From contig CAMQGK010000327.1 of the NCBI GenBank assembly GCA_947000775.1, forward strand, positions 14,903,501-14,967,500: DNA of 64,000 nucleotides. Reading direction: 5' to 3'. Of this stretch, positions 39,212 through 51,600 are shown in pieces. The notes under the pieces are model-generated. The model did no database searches. It was not told the origin of the DNA and was given only the letters and a program-made list of their open reading frames with translations. The translations under genes and the position numbers were made by a program. Each line of letters begins with the position of its first letter. Within the stretch, counting starts at the first letter, position 1. Origin of the DNA: Pterois miles. Its lineage: Eukaryota; Chordata; Actinopteri; Perciformes; Scorpaenidae.

Positions 39212-39679
39212 TTGTTCAGTTTAGCAGGTTGTTAGCTGCGTGTCTGCACGGCTTAACGTTAGCAATTGTCCAACATACGGGGAGTGCGTTTGTGCTACGT
39301 TAGCAGCTACTAGCTGCTAGCGTTGCCGGTGGCTTCGAGCCTGCTGTAGCATAACTTCAGCAAGTTTCCGGCAGCCCGTATGTGGTGGCTGCGGAGAGTG
39401 TGGGTTTGTTGGTGGCGTTATAATCATGAATGTAACTGTAGCAGACAGTGTGTGTACAGTTTATCTGTCGGTGAATAAATGCTACGAGGCTACGAGCTAC
39501 AAGCCGGCTCTCTGTGAAGGTGGATCGGCTTTTCTCCTTAACGTGATGAACCACTCCTCTGCAGTTTTCTCAGCTTTTTAATTACTTAATATGTCTTTTA
39601 ACCTTTTAACTGATAGCGCTTATTGGATAAAATGCTTAATGTCCTTTATAGGTTAAAGGGTTAATTATTAACATCTCTA
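39212..39679 (+). mobile_element. TAGGGATG-family MITE, copy 3, 5'-truncated
   Basis: Begins inside the family at TTTAGCAGGTTGTTAGCTG and ends TTAATTATTAACATCTCTA. It abuts another common repeat on its left (to about 39200). Confidence 0.75.
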
Positions 39680-39689
39680 AGGTGAAATT

Positions 39690-41250
39690 CTTCTTCAACT
39701 CGTCTGGCCAGTAAAAAGATGTCTATAGTGATGTGTGTGCATGATCTTGTGCTTCAGTCTGGGAACAAAATGAGTTTGACATCTTCAGCGTGAGGACATT
39801 TTTACAAAGTACAGTCATTTAGACTGGTCCTCTTCTTCAAGGAGTTGTTTTTAAGACTAGTAGTTTGTGTTTGTTTAGGTTTTGGTTAAAGTTGTGTATT
39901 GGTTTGTGTGTGTGCCCTAAGGTTGTCCTTGTGTAGCAGCTGATTCAGCAGTCTGAAGGTCACTTTCAGACAGAGGGGAGTTTAATCAGGAGCCATTGTT
40001 CCAAAACAGCGGCCCTCTCCTCCTACAGGGAGTTCCCCTTTGAGAAAAAGAGAGGTCTGTAGATGACAGAGGAGAGAGGAGGAAAGGGCATAGGTGAGGT
40101 GGGTGAGGAGGTGAAGAGGAGGCTGGAGAGAGGTGGTAGAGCTGAGGTGGAGAGTGATAGAGGTTTTGGAGAAAAGCAAGAATGGATGAGGAATAAAGCT
40201 CTGATAATACAAATACAACTTAATAAATGAAAAAAAATTTACACAATTTTACACAGAGTAATAAGGAATGATGAATTATTGGGAATGCAGAATCATGAAG
40301 TAAAAACAATGGTTGACTATTATTTACAGGTTAGTTTTAAATCATTTTATTGCTACTGAATTACACCAGGAAACTGCTCTGCTGCAGTTAGCATCTAACA
40401 TAAAACAAAACCAGATCTCACAACTACGCACACACACACACAAACAGTATTTCCATAACGTCTGGACAGCATTACGCATTATAGAGAGGAACCCCCCTCC
40501 CCCTAATTATAGTCTGCATCACTGGAGACCGAGAACATGGATTATCACTATATTGTGGCAGGGCGCAACACATGTAGCACTCCTCAAACACATTAATAGG
40601 AGAACTGCGTTAAAACTACCATCTTCAGCACAGAGGGGTCTTCTGTTGTGGCAAACATGGTACTCATTTAACATGTGACAAGCGAAGAAATGCCGAGAGA
40701 GAGAGAGGACAGAAGTGGTGAGTAAAGAAAGGCGAAGTCGCTAAGTGTCTTGTGGAATCATTTGATTTTGCTTGATGATGATGTACAACAAAAGGGCACT
40801 GTGGGAACTGTAAACAACAAGCACCGCAAACGATGGCGAGCCGGGTATCATGTGATGGTGCCTGGAACGCTCTCCATGTGAAGCAGGGCGAACGGGGAGG
40901 TGTGGTGGAGAGGCAGAGGCCCAACTGATAAACAGAGTGAAGGGGTAATGTACATAAAGGCCTGCTGCGTCGCTCTCAGGAGATGAATAATGAGCCAGGC
41001 TGCATGTAAATTGTGGTTGGAAAACAACAAAAGCTGCTGACTAACTGTAGTGGTGTGTGGTGAGGTGGGGACGCCCTGTCATTTAGGCCTGCACAGGGAG
41101 GCCTCTCTCGTCTAAACATGCTGCCTCTTTCTGAATATAGGAGGACCATGGCTTTAAATGCAGTTATACATTCTGTTTTTAGAGTATTCAGGCTCTTCTA
41201 CGACGGCTACCTCCAGATCTGAGAAGTGAAGCCAATGTTGAAGTGCTTTA
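39690..41250. other. No gene recognised
   Basis: Purine-rich stretch near 40030-40190 and ordinary intergenic sequence. An open frame at 40313-40678 has no resemblance to a known family. Confidence 0.4.
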
Positions 41251-41254
41251 AACT

Positions 41255-41765
41255 TGCATTTTTTCTAACAGCCAGCAGGGGGCGACTCCTCCGGTTGCAA
41301 AAAGAAGTCTAATTTTGTAGAAGTCTATGAGAAAATGAGCCTACTTCTCACTTGATTTTCAATCGAAGTAAACATTGTAAACATGAGTTTATGGTCTCAA
41401 TCACTAGTTTCAAGTCTTCTTCAATACAGCATGATTTTTGTTGAGTAAATTACACTCCCATTTAGAGTAAAACAGACCATAAAGCAGGGTATGCTGCAGG
41501 GCGGGGCTACCTTGTGATTGACAGGTTGCTACCACAGTGTTGTACGGTCTGGGAGTTGTCCAAGTTTTCATCTAAGATCTTTAATCCTTTCAGTGTTTTC
41601 AGTTCATGAAAAGTTAATTATAACCTTTTCCATTGCCTAAAAAGGGATTATTATTATTTTTATTATTATTATTATTATTATTATAGGGATTATTCAGCGT
41701 TTGATTGTACTTAGCTCCACCTTCTTGTGTCACTTCTGGTTGCAAAAAAAAAAAAAAAAGCCAAA
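41255..41765 (+). repeat. Widespread teleost interspersed repeat (CAGCAGGGGGCGACTCC)
   Basis: Contains CAGCAGGGGGCGACTCCTCC, AGAAGTCTATGAGAAAATGA, CTAGTTTCAAGTCTTC and GGGCTACCTTGTGATTGAC in the order I know from repeated teleost DNA. The tail piece CACTTCTGGTTGCAAAA repeats a word from the start. Class left open. Confidence 0.65.
41645..41684. repeat. (ATT)n microsatellite
   Basis: ATT/TTA units with one interruption, within a larger dispersed repeat. Confidence 0.9.
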
Positions 41766-42187
41766 GTCTATGCCACTGAGTTTCCACCTTAAAAAAAAAA
41801 AAAGTTTTTTAAAGGTATTATTGATAACATTTTTGTGTTGCAGATATTGAAAAAGCACATCCACAGAGCTTTTAGACAGGTGGTGAATACAAGTATGGCT
41901 TTTCCCAAAAAAACTAATAATTGAAAAAATGTTGGCAGATCCAAAATTAATGTTTTGTTTATCTCTGTGATACGATGAATGATAAATGGCTGAGATTGAT
42001 GGCAAGTGTCTGGCAACAACTTGTTGTGAAGTGAAAGCAATAGAGCAGGGGAGGGAGAATGTGACATCTGGCCAAATGAATGAATTTTTGTCAAATATTA
42101 ACAAAAGCTGCAGTTACCATTCAGGCAGTCTGTCTAGGTGTAGTAACTTTCTTGTAGTTTAACAAAAGGACACTTGTATTTTATCCA

Positions 42188-42193
42188 TTTATT
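42188..42193 (-). promoter_or_regulatory. Candidate poly(A) signal of trmt11
   Basis: AATAAA on the minus strand, about 185 bases after the trmt11 stop codon. It is the first canonical hexamer I see downstream and would give a short 3' UTR. The hexamer is seen directly; its use is inferred. Confidence 0.5.
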
Positions 42194-42377
42194 TGCAAAG
42201 CAGTAAGTGCAGGCATACAAATAATGATAATTAAAATAGTGAGAAAGATTTTAAAAATTAAAATGATCACAAATACGTGATCAATATGTTCCCCTCTTTG
42301 AGTCCATGAAAACCACGTCGTTCGGATTCTTGCGTCCACTTATATAAAGACACTTCATCTTGGAGCAGTCAGTTAGT

Positions 42378-45300
42378 TCACTCTCCATTGACAACAGGTT
42401 TGCTGTCGTCCTTGCAGCATCTCTTGTTCAGTCCACTGAAGTACTTCTCTCTGAAGGCGTTGTGTCCCTGGTAGGCACTGAAGCGTGGGTCTGCTAGATG
42501 AGCTAGGCTGTCCAATTCCTGGAAAGAGACAAATGTAAAGGTTATTACTGAACTGATGAAAAGTGCTGCCTGTTTTTCCACATTAGGAAAAAGGACAGCA
42601 CTTCTTACAGCATTTAGTCACATTATATGGAGTGGAATACAAACTGGAATACATGCATTTATTTTCCAGCCTCCACTGTTTTTGATCATAAAAAACAAGA
42701 CTTCCTGATACATCTTGGCTAGGGATGCTAATTTTGAAAAAAATTCTAAACCGATAACCGACCGTTGTTAATCGATTATTAACCGTTAACCAACAAGACT
42801 TGTGCCTCACATGCAGCGGTGCGCCAGCTGCAGTATGTGAGCACGACAGACAGTCAACAGTTCACCATCAGGAGAGTTACTGTAGTAGCCACGGTGCTGC
42901 GTTCACTGTCTCCAGCTCACCTCCCAGGAGTGTTAGCAGCCACTTTCCCAGTAAACGTCTGCCACCATCACCACTGCACATTAATTTAGTTTAGCAGGTT
43001 ATCAGCTGTGTGTCCGCCCAGCGAAACGATGCTCTGTCACCCAGCAAACAGTGCGTGTGTTTGTGCGTTTTCAGTGGCTTCATGCCCGCTGCAGCGTAAC
43101 TTCAGCGAGTTTCCGACAGACCACGCGTGCATGGTGGCGTTGACTGTGAGGTTGTTGATGGTGTTATAGCTGTGAACGTAGCTGGAGCAGACAGTGTGTG
43201 TACAGTTTGTCGGTGATTAAATGCTACGAGGCTACAAGCTACAACTCGTCAGCCGGAAGTCCCGAGCCAACTTCCTGTATCTGCATCAGCTCTCTCATAA
43301 AGTGGACCAGCTGACGAGACGCCCCTCTGCGTTTTACTTAACTTTTTAATTAATTATTACTATTTCTTTTAACCCTTTAACCGATCATGTTAATCGGTTA
43401 AAATGTTTAATGTCAGTTATTGGATAATTGATGGTTAACATCCCTAATCTTGTTATTTTAAATGAACAGCTTGTTAAAGAGTGTTATGAGAGAAGTAAAA
43501 GAAATAAAAAGAAACAGGCGCATGTGTTGAGACTGAACATTTGCTAACACTATATTAATACATAAAAGCTGAAACAAGCTCTTCCTTTCTTCCAGTCAGT
43601 GAAGCAACTCCCACTACATGTCAGTATAATATTAGCATTACAAGGTTTGCATACTTTTTCCATGTTTGCATGTAGGAACAGCGCTGTGCTCGTGTATATT
43701 AACAATGTATATGAACTGTTATGAATCCATTCAGTTAAACAGTTTGTCTTGGCTGTAAGGTAGCCGCTGGTCAACGGAGGGATGAAGGGAGGAAGAGAGA
43801 TGCTGGGAGAAGGAATAATGAGGTGAGCTGAGTTGGAAGTGATGACTCCAATGCTGGGCCTGTAATTTGTCAGCAACACCTCTACTTTTGCTTGCTGATG
43901 CTGCCAAGCAACCTGGAAACAGTTTCCATGACCAGTTTGAGGGAAAACTCCGGGTAGCAAGACTGACAACATAACCACGAACCCTAAATTAATAAAAAGG
44001 ATACAGGGACATAACTAAAAACAACTGAGAACAGTAGAAATAACCAACAAATTGGGCAAACAAGTAATTTATGGCCACCAAACACATTTTGTCACACCCT
44101 ATAAAGAAGAAAAAGTGAGATTTCTCTGCACTAGTTTAACAGGAAACGTTTTACAGCAATTAGATTGGACCCATTATTGTCAAAACACAGACACAGTGTG
44201 GATACGTGCGCATGTATCACAGGCGTACAAACACATTTAGGTGTTCACACACATCAAGTCGTGAACCCTGATGAACGAGTGCAGATAGGTGCAGACTGAG
44301 GCCTACTTGGAAAGGAAAAACTGTGCGACCTGAGACAGACACCAGTCAGATAAGATCAAACAGCTGTGTGTTGTTGTGTGCGTGTCACACAGGGCCCTTA
44401 TTTAGGAGCAATTTGGGGTTTTGAAGTGGAATCGATGTCAGATCCAAAGATGGATTGTTTTCCATACGATGTGTGATTAAGCCATTTAGAGTTCCAGTAT
44501 AAAAGAAATGAGCCAATCACAGCCAGATGGAGAGGATTTACCCCAGACAGACACAGAGACACCATCACTTCCACTGGGATGACATGTAAAAAACACATGC
44601 ACATACTATATACATGTACATGACATATTTATGTGGTTACATATACAAACAATTCTATGAACTACACATTAAAAAACATGAAAGAACACGCAGACACACA
44701 TGCTCTCATTTTACATAAACTAAGTCATATCTGTGCTTCTGTTCATGCTCACACATACAAAAAACAGTAAACACATTCTGGTTGGTTCTGTGCTGATATG
44801 TTGTATGCAACCTCAATACTTAACTTAAAACAATATCTAAAAGAAGGCGTCCTTCCAATCAAAGGATATATAAAATTAAATTATGTGGTCAGCTTTACAA
44901 CCAAACACACATCAACAGAAAAGTGTGTTTTAAATCCTGTAAAATAACTTGTTTTCCTACAACAATGTGTGCTACTGTGTACAGAATGACAACAATACCT
45001 GTAGGAAGAGTTTCATTTAAAATGAGAATAAAATTAATGCAGAATTGCCATGTATTTTTAAGATAAGCATGCATCTCTAGACATCCTCAAAGCTCAAACA
45101 TGGGCCTTCATGAAAACTAGGATGGCAACTAACAATTAGTTTTCTTATTGTTCTGCAATTTTTTCTCAGGTAATCATTTAGGCTACATGTCAGAAAAAAT
45201 AGTTTTATAATTTCCCAGAACCCAAGGTGACATATTGAGATAGCTTGTTTTATCCAACCAGCAGACCAAAACCAAGTCTATTCTATCTAAATTGAATAAG

Positions 45301-48300
45301 ACCACAGTTAATTGTCATGTTTAATCTAAGTTTATGTAAATTAATCAGGAGTTTTGCCCACATGCTCGCTAATGCCACCCAACTCAACTCCTGTTTGATA
45401 ATTGAAATGCTTGCACTTCAGCTCATAAAATGTCTTTACCCGCATTTTCTCATGAGCGTCTGATCGGTACTGTGGCAGGCATGTGCATCTCTCAACAGAG
45501 ATGAGGAGGAAGTGAGATAGGTCACTCCTTAGATACTTCTGTCATTAGTAGGGATGTTAATAATTTAACCGATAACCGACATTTAGCATTTTAACAGACT
45601 AACTCTATCGGTTAAAATGGTTAACAGAAATATTAATATTTAATTAAAAAGCTGGGGGAAACGCGGAGGAGCGGCTCATCACTTTACAAAGAAAAGCTGG
45701 TCCACCTTAAGAGAGAGCCGGCGCTGATACAGAAAGTTGGCTCTGGTCTTCCAGCTGAGGAGTTGTAGCTTGTAGCCTCGTAACATTTATTCACCGACAA
45801 GTAAACTGTAAACACACTGTCTGCTACAGCTACGTTCACAGCTATAACGCCACCCACAAACCCACACTCACTACTACACACACACACACACACACACACA
45901 ATCTTGCTGAAGTTATGCTATAGCTCATATACTGCAGCTGGCACTCCACTGCATGTGAGGCACACATCTTATCGGTTAATAATTGGTTAACAAGGGTTGG
46001 TTATTGGTTTAGAAAATTTTCAAAACTAGCATCCCTAATCATCAGCTTTGGAAAGAAATATTGTGTTTGTTAGATTTACTAGCCTGGTTTGGCATTTTAC
46101 TTATTAAAACCATTACATATAACATTATATACCTACATTATATATATATATATACAATTAAACAACCATTATTGCTGAGCCCTGTAATTGTTTTCAGCTC
46201 TAATGCAAACATTCAGAAGCTTAATACACCCACCTCAGGCTTCTTGATCTTCTCCATGGTGATCAGGCGTCGTGACGTGTGGCTGGAGAGAGTCTGCTCA
46301 CAGTTACTGATGAGCTGGAGACATGGGTGAAGAGGCACCATCTCCTCACAGTACCTGAACACGACACACACACATTAGTCTCCAAAAAGGAAAGAGCAGA
46401 AAGCCAGAAAAACAGAGGGTGAGCAATTCCAATCACATCTCAAGGGTTAAATGAGAGGCAATTTTAAGGCCCTTGTGAAAACGATGCACTTCCTATCCTG
46501 TCTGGAGGCCATAAACCGGCTGCTGGGATACAGACAGACACTAATTGTATCAAAATTACAACCAAACTTTTGCCAGCTCTCTTTGCCACCCATTCCAGTG
46601 TCTTTTCTCTCTCCCTCCATGTCTCTTTCTGTTCCTCTCCCACCTATCAAATCGCTAAATATTCGACCAGCGCTGTTCAGCCACGGATGGTAGAGCTAAC
46701 GTAGCTCAATTTGTTGAAGGTGAAGGTGGAAAAAGTGACTGTGACCTGACAGGTCGGCCACTGGCTCTGTCATCACCAGCCAGGCCAAGTTAGGGCCTAT
46801 TAACAGCGGATGATGTATGTGTTTGCATATTTGTGTCAGTGGTACTTTCTCCTCACCACCATCACAGCAGCAACGGTCCCGACTCAAAGCCAGATTTGCA
46901 CGTCACTGTTTGTCTGCCCCGTTGCTATGGCCGCATGTGGGCCTCTGCGGCGACGGGATGTTTGGTCGTCAGGGTGACAAACGGTGATGCAGCCAGGTGA
47001 TAATTCTCTCCTGCCAATCAGGGGTCATTAGTGGAGAGCCCGACCTGTTGATGTAGTCTCAACGTCTAAGAAGAGGTAGGGGTTGTGTCTCAGGGAGTCT
47101 TTGTTAAGGATACTTCTGCACAAAATCCCACTGCTCACAGGCTTCATTTGTGTCACACTAATTTAAGTATCAGTGTGGATGAGGATGCCATTGATTAGCT
47201 TGTTCTACAGTATATTACAATTTGAACTGTAAAAATAACAACAGTGGTGGGGGAAGCTAATTAAAACAGGACACAAAATGATATGAAGTAAACTGTATTT
47301 ACAGAAAACGTGATTTAAAAAACGCATCGAATTAGGGCTGTCGAAGTTAATCCATATTCTTTTAACATCGCAGATTTCTTTAAGGCATTAATGCAACTTA
47401 GAAGTGCGAGGTTGTTCCAGACTCAGTGAAGATACTGAATATGAATCTAGAAACCTGAGGAATCCATTGGTACCAACCATATCAGACTAGCTTCTCACAA
47501 AGGAGGCTAAATAACACTCCAAACTTACTCTAAAAAAAAACTGGCAGGCTAATTTTCGAAGGGGTCCCTTGACCTCTGACCTCAAGATATGTGAATAAAA
47601 ATGGGTTCTGTGGGTACCCACAAGTCTGCCCTTTACAAACATGCCTACTATGATAATCACATGCAGTTTGGGGCAAGTCATAGTCAAGTCAGCACACTGA
47701 CACACTGACAGCTGTTGTCTGTTAAACTGCAGTTTACCATGTTATGATTTGAGCATATTTGTTATGCTAAATGCAGGACCTGTGAGGGTTTCTGGACTAT
47801 ATTTGTCATTGTTTTGTGTTGTTATGCATTGCATAAATCAAGCATATTTGTCCACTCCCGTGTTGATAAGAGGATTAAAAACTTGATAATTCTCCCTTTA
47901 AGGTACATTTCGAACAGATAAATGTTTACTGATCTTTGATTTATCACAATGAAAGTTTAAATTTACTCACAGCCCTACATCAAGTACATTCTCGTAATAT
48001 TTAAAAATCAAGCCAATCTATGCTCTCAGTTTCAGAGCATGTAAAATTTGATGCTGCAGCAGTAGAGAGTAGCCTCTAGTAAAAGACCCAGTATCACCAA
48101 ATGAGAGATTTGCCAAAATGTCCAGAAATTTACACTAGATTTAAAAAATGATGACCTGGAAATGAAAACACGGATCATTCATACATATCCCCTTACTTCT
48201 GACAGTACAGCCACTTTATTTCTTCTCTTCACATATTTATGTTGTAATTAGGTCACTTTATGGCTGTGATGACTGATATTCCATCATCTGTCTTGATACG

Positions 48301-48574
48301 TTTTCCTCCATTTATTTTTTAAGGGGAGAAAGGAAAGAGAGGGGTCGGACCTGGTCTAGACGCCATCTTTTGCTGACAGGACTTTGTGTCACCTGTCAAC
48401 ACACACACACACACACACACACACAGTCTCCCCATTCTCATGAAACAGGCAGACACACACAATCCCCACTGTTTCTATCATAGCCGTGGACGCAGATACA
48501 CACATGTGGGGGTGACAGAAACACGATATCTCCCCAGTAGAGCCCCAGATTAGGCCCAGGAGACACGTCTGGGC

Positions 48575-48621
<47 letters not shown>

Positions 48622-51600
48622 ATTGTACAAAGAAAGACACACACACACACATGCATGGGATTGTACACAGAAACACACACACAGGTCAGACTGCAGAGAC
48701 AGATAGTTCACATATCTGACTTGCCTGACCTCAGACGTTTATTTTGGCACGGCGCTCTGACAGGCACAGAGTCAAGCACCGGTAGATGAGCAGCAAAGAC
48801 AAATGTGTGAACATGATGACACACATGCATGCACGAGACCACACGCATTCATGCATACGGTATATGTACGGACGTATATATACACACAGAGAAACATGCA
48901 TGGTGTGTTTGTATACAAGCTTGTTCATACACACACATTCAAAAACCAGAGGATGCATGATTATCTCATCCCCTTCCCGCTCTTATAATCAGTGACCAGA
49001 AGAAGTTCCAGCCCAGCAGGGTTTTTATCCCCCAAACGTCAGTCGCTGCCGCCGCCGTCTGTTGTGGTTCATACCATTACAGTCCAACACCTGCACGTCA
49101 AGTCAGCACTTCACTTTCTGCTCGTACACAACACGTTCAACAATGCACAACTTTGTTTCAGAAGAGCCGCCTTATACAGCCAGAGCTTTCAGTTGTGGTT
49201 TTCAGTGACTGAGCTGTTTCAGCAGGAAATCCTCAGCACACCTGTATACTACTCTGTATAAACACTGTCATTCACACAGGTGGTTACACACGCCGGACAA
49301 TGTTTTATAGGAGCGGGAATGGAATAGAGCTACTGGGAAATGCTGGAAGGTAGAAACCCCGAGTGGAAAAGTCCTTTGTGTGCCAGACGACCGGACTCGA
49401 ACTGAAAGAGCTACAAACACCCCAGGGTTTTAAAAGCATTTAGCAGCTCATTAACTCATTTGTTATTAGTCTCCTGATTAACAAACAGACATTTACTAAG
49501 GATTTTGCACTCTTTTAGCAAAATGTTAAAAAACCTTTAATCAAATGACTATTTCATTGTGAAATATTAATAATATAGATAAATGTAGACCCATCTCATA
49601 ATGTGCCAACATTGTCTGTTTTTAGTATTTCACAATGAAATAGCCATCTGATTAAAGGCTTTTTAACTTTTTGCTAGAAAAGTGCCTTGGACCTTCTTTT
49701 GTGAGACATTTACTGCAGTCTGTGTTACATTTACACTTCGACACAATGCATCTACGGATTTAATTCCATGCTGTAATTAGATTTTCTAAAATGTAATCAT
49801 CGTGTTTACATTATAATCCTTCTTTGCTTCATATTGTATGGCTGTTTTGGCCAATTCATTGGGTCAACGAATTAATAGATTTAAATGTTGTAGGTGGTGC
49901 TCATCATGACAAACTTGTATTGTGCAGTTCTGGTTTATGGTTTGAGCCTGCCCCCTATTGATACAAATTATTATTTGGAGAAAAGCACCAACAAGAGGAG
50001 TTCCCAGTATAAGCCTTTGGTTTTATCTCACTGTGACGACATTTATAGCTACATAGTATTTACTGATGAATGTTGGATTTAAAGAATGAAATGCAGAAGT
50101 GCAAAATTAAATTAAGAGTGTCTGTCTCCGCAGTAAATCATCTGCTGAGTTGTTGTTACTGCTCGCGATCTCTCTCTCTTTTTCTCTGTCTTTTTTTTTT
50201 TTTAATGATTCACGAGGCCAAAAGCAAAACCTAACTTTACTTTCAATGTTAGCAAAGAGAAATACTCTCCCCTTTTCCTAAAATGAAGGTACTAGAATAC
50301 TTCTTGTTATGAATGAGGCTGTACACTAGTTGAAGGACTGGCACTGTGTTTGTTTGTCCAGTCAGCAATGGTCATCCAAACTCTAACCCAAAATATTCCT
50401 ATACTTTCCCAAAGTACTATGCCCCCAACCAGGGCCTTTTTGGGGGTAAAAAGGCCCAGAACTTCATTTAGATCCTGGTCCCTGTGGTCGAAACGCAATG
50501 AGTCCCTCTAAAGGTTCCTAGTTGCCTTTCTCCTTAAAGTCACGAGCCGCTCCTGAGTTTTTTTCAGCTTTTTAATTAATTATTAATATTTCTTTTAACT
50601 GTTTAACCGATAGTGGTAATTGGTTAAAATGCTTAATGTTGGTTATCTGTTAATTATTAACATCCCTACCATGCATGGAAGCCTGTTTAACAACAACAAC
50701 AACAAACTGGGTCACAGACTCAGTTTGACTGCTCAAATAACGCTAATAAGAAATCAGCTTTAAAGTGCTGGACGTTACTGTGAGAGGCTAAAGTGTCCTG
50801 AAATAGTGATTGTAGCAGCAAGCTCATCATTCTAAAAGACTGTGATATTATTCACAAATGACCCCAACAGTAAGTATGTATACTCACTCTGGTCTGTAGA
50901 CAGGCAGCCAATAGACAAGCCTCCCACCCAAGACCAGGTGGTGGGCAGAGAAGTTTAACAGATCTGTGAAGATGTCGCTCAGGTGGTACGCCTGTGAGAC
51001 GGGGACGTGAGACTCTACATAGCTGGGCAGAAGCATCAAAGAAACACAAACAGGTTTAGATCAGAGCAACAAACATGACATTTAATGTGACAAACAAAAC
51101 ATTTCAAATGATATTCTTAAAAAGCGTTTCCATTTATTAAGTTACTGCCTTACTGTAGTTACCGTATATATTTCATGCCTTAGAATGAATAAAGGTCAGT
51201 TTTGTCATGAAGTCACAGAGTATTAGGTGAACTTACATGCCGTCAGGGGGTTTAATAATGTCTTTGTGGGAACCTGTTCTCCTTGTGGACTCACGGATAC
51301 CGTACGGAGCTGACCGTAGGAAGGACCACATGGGAATCACAAACAAGAAACACAAAGGACAAAGTTTATCCCATTTGGAGAAGAACACAATAGACTGCAC
51401 AGATGTAGCCGGAGTTTCTTTTCTCAATTGTTTCTGCATGTTTTCTGAAAGCATACCTTCTATTCTCAGAACTCAAATCTCGTGCAATCTCATACATACT
51501 ATTTATAAAACATACTTTCGGTTTATAGTACTATGGTCCACTTGCAATACTACGGTAAGCATTGATGTAGTAAGACTGAAATGAAAGTAGCTGTCTTACC

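Noticed and set aside
1..42000. A cenpw gene, expected next to trmt11 by tetrapod synteny
   Set aside because: I looked for histone-fold exons of this short protein and found none I could defend. Its small exons may have been missed, or it may lie outside the window.
43550..43978. 142-codon minus-strand frame
   Set aside because: Lies within the last trmt11 intron; no recognisable domain or family resemblance.
34895..45899. Two similar peptides (CGFVGGVIAVNVAVADSV) encoded at 34895-35080 and 45684-45899, at first suggesting a small gene family
   Set aside because: Both lie inside copies of the same non-coding MITE family; the frame is not preserved in the other copies.
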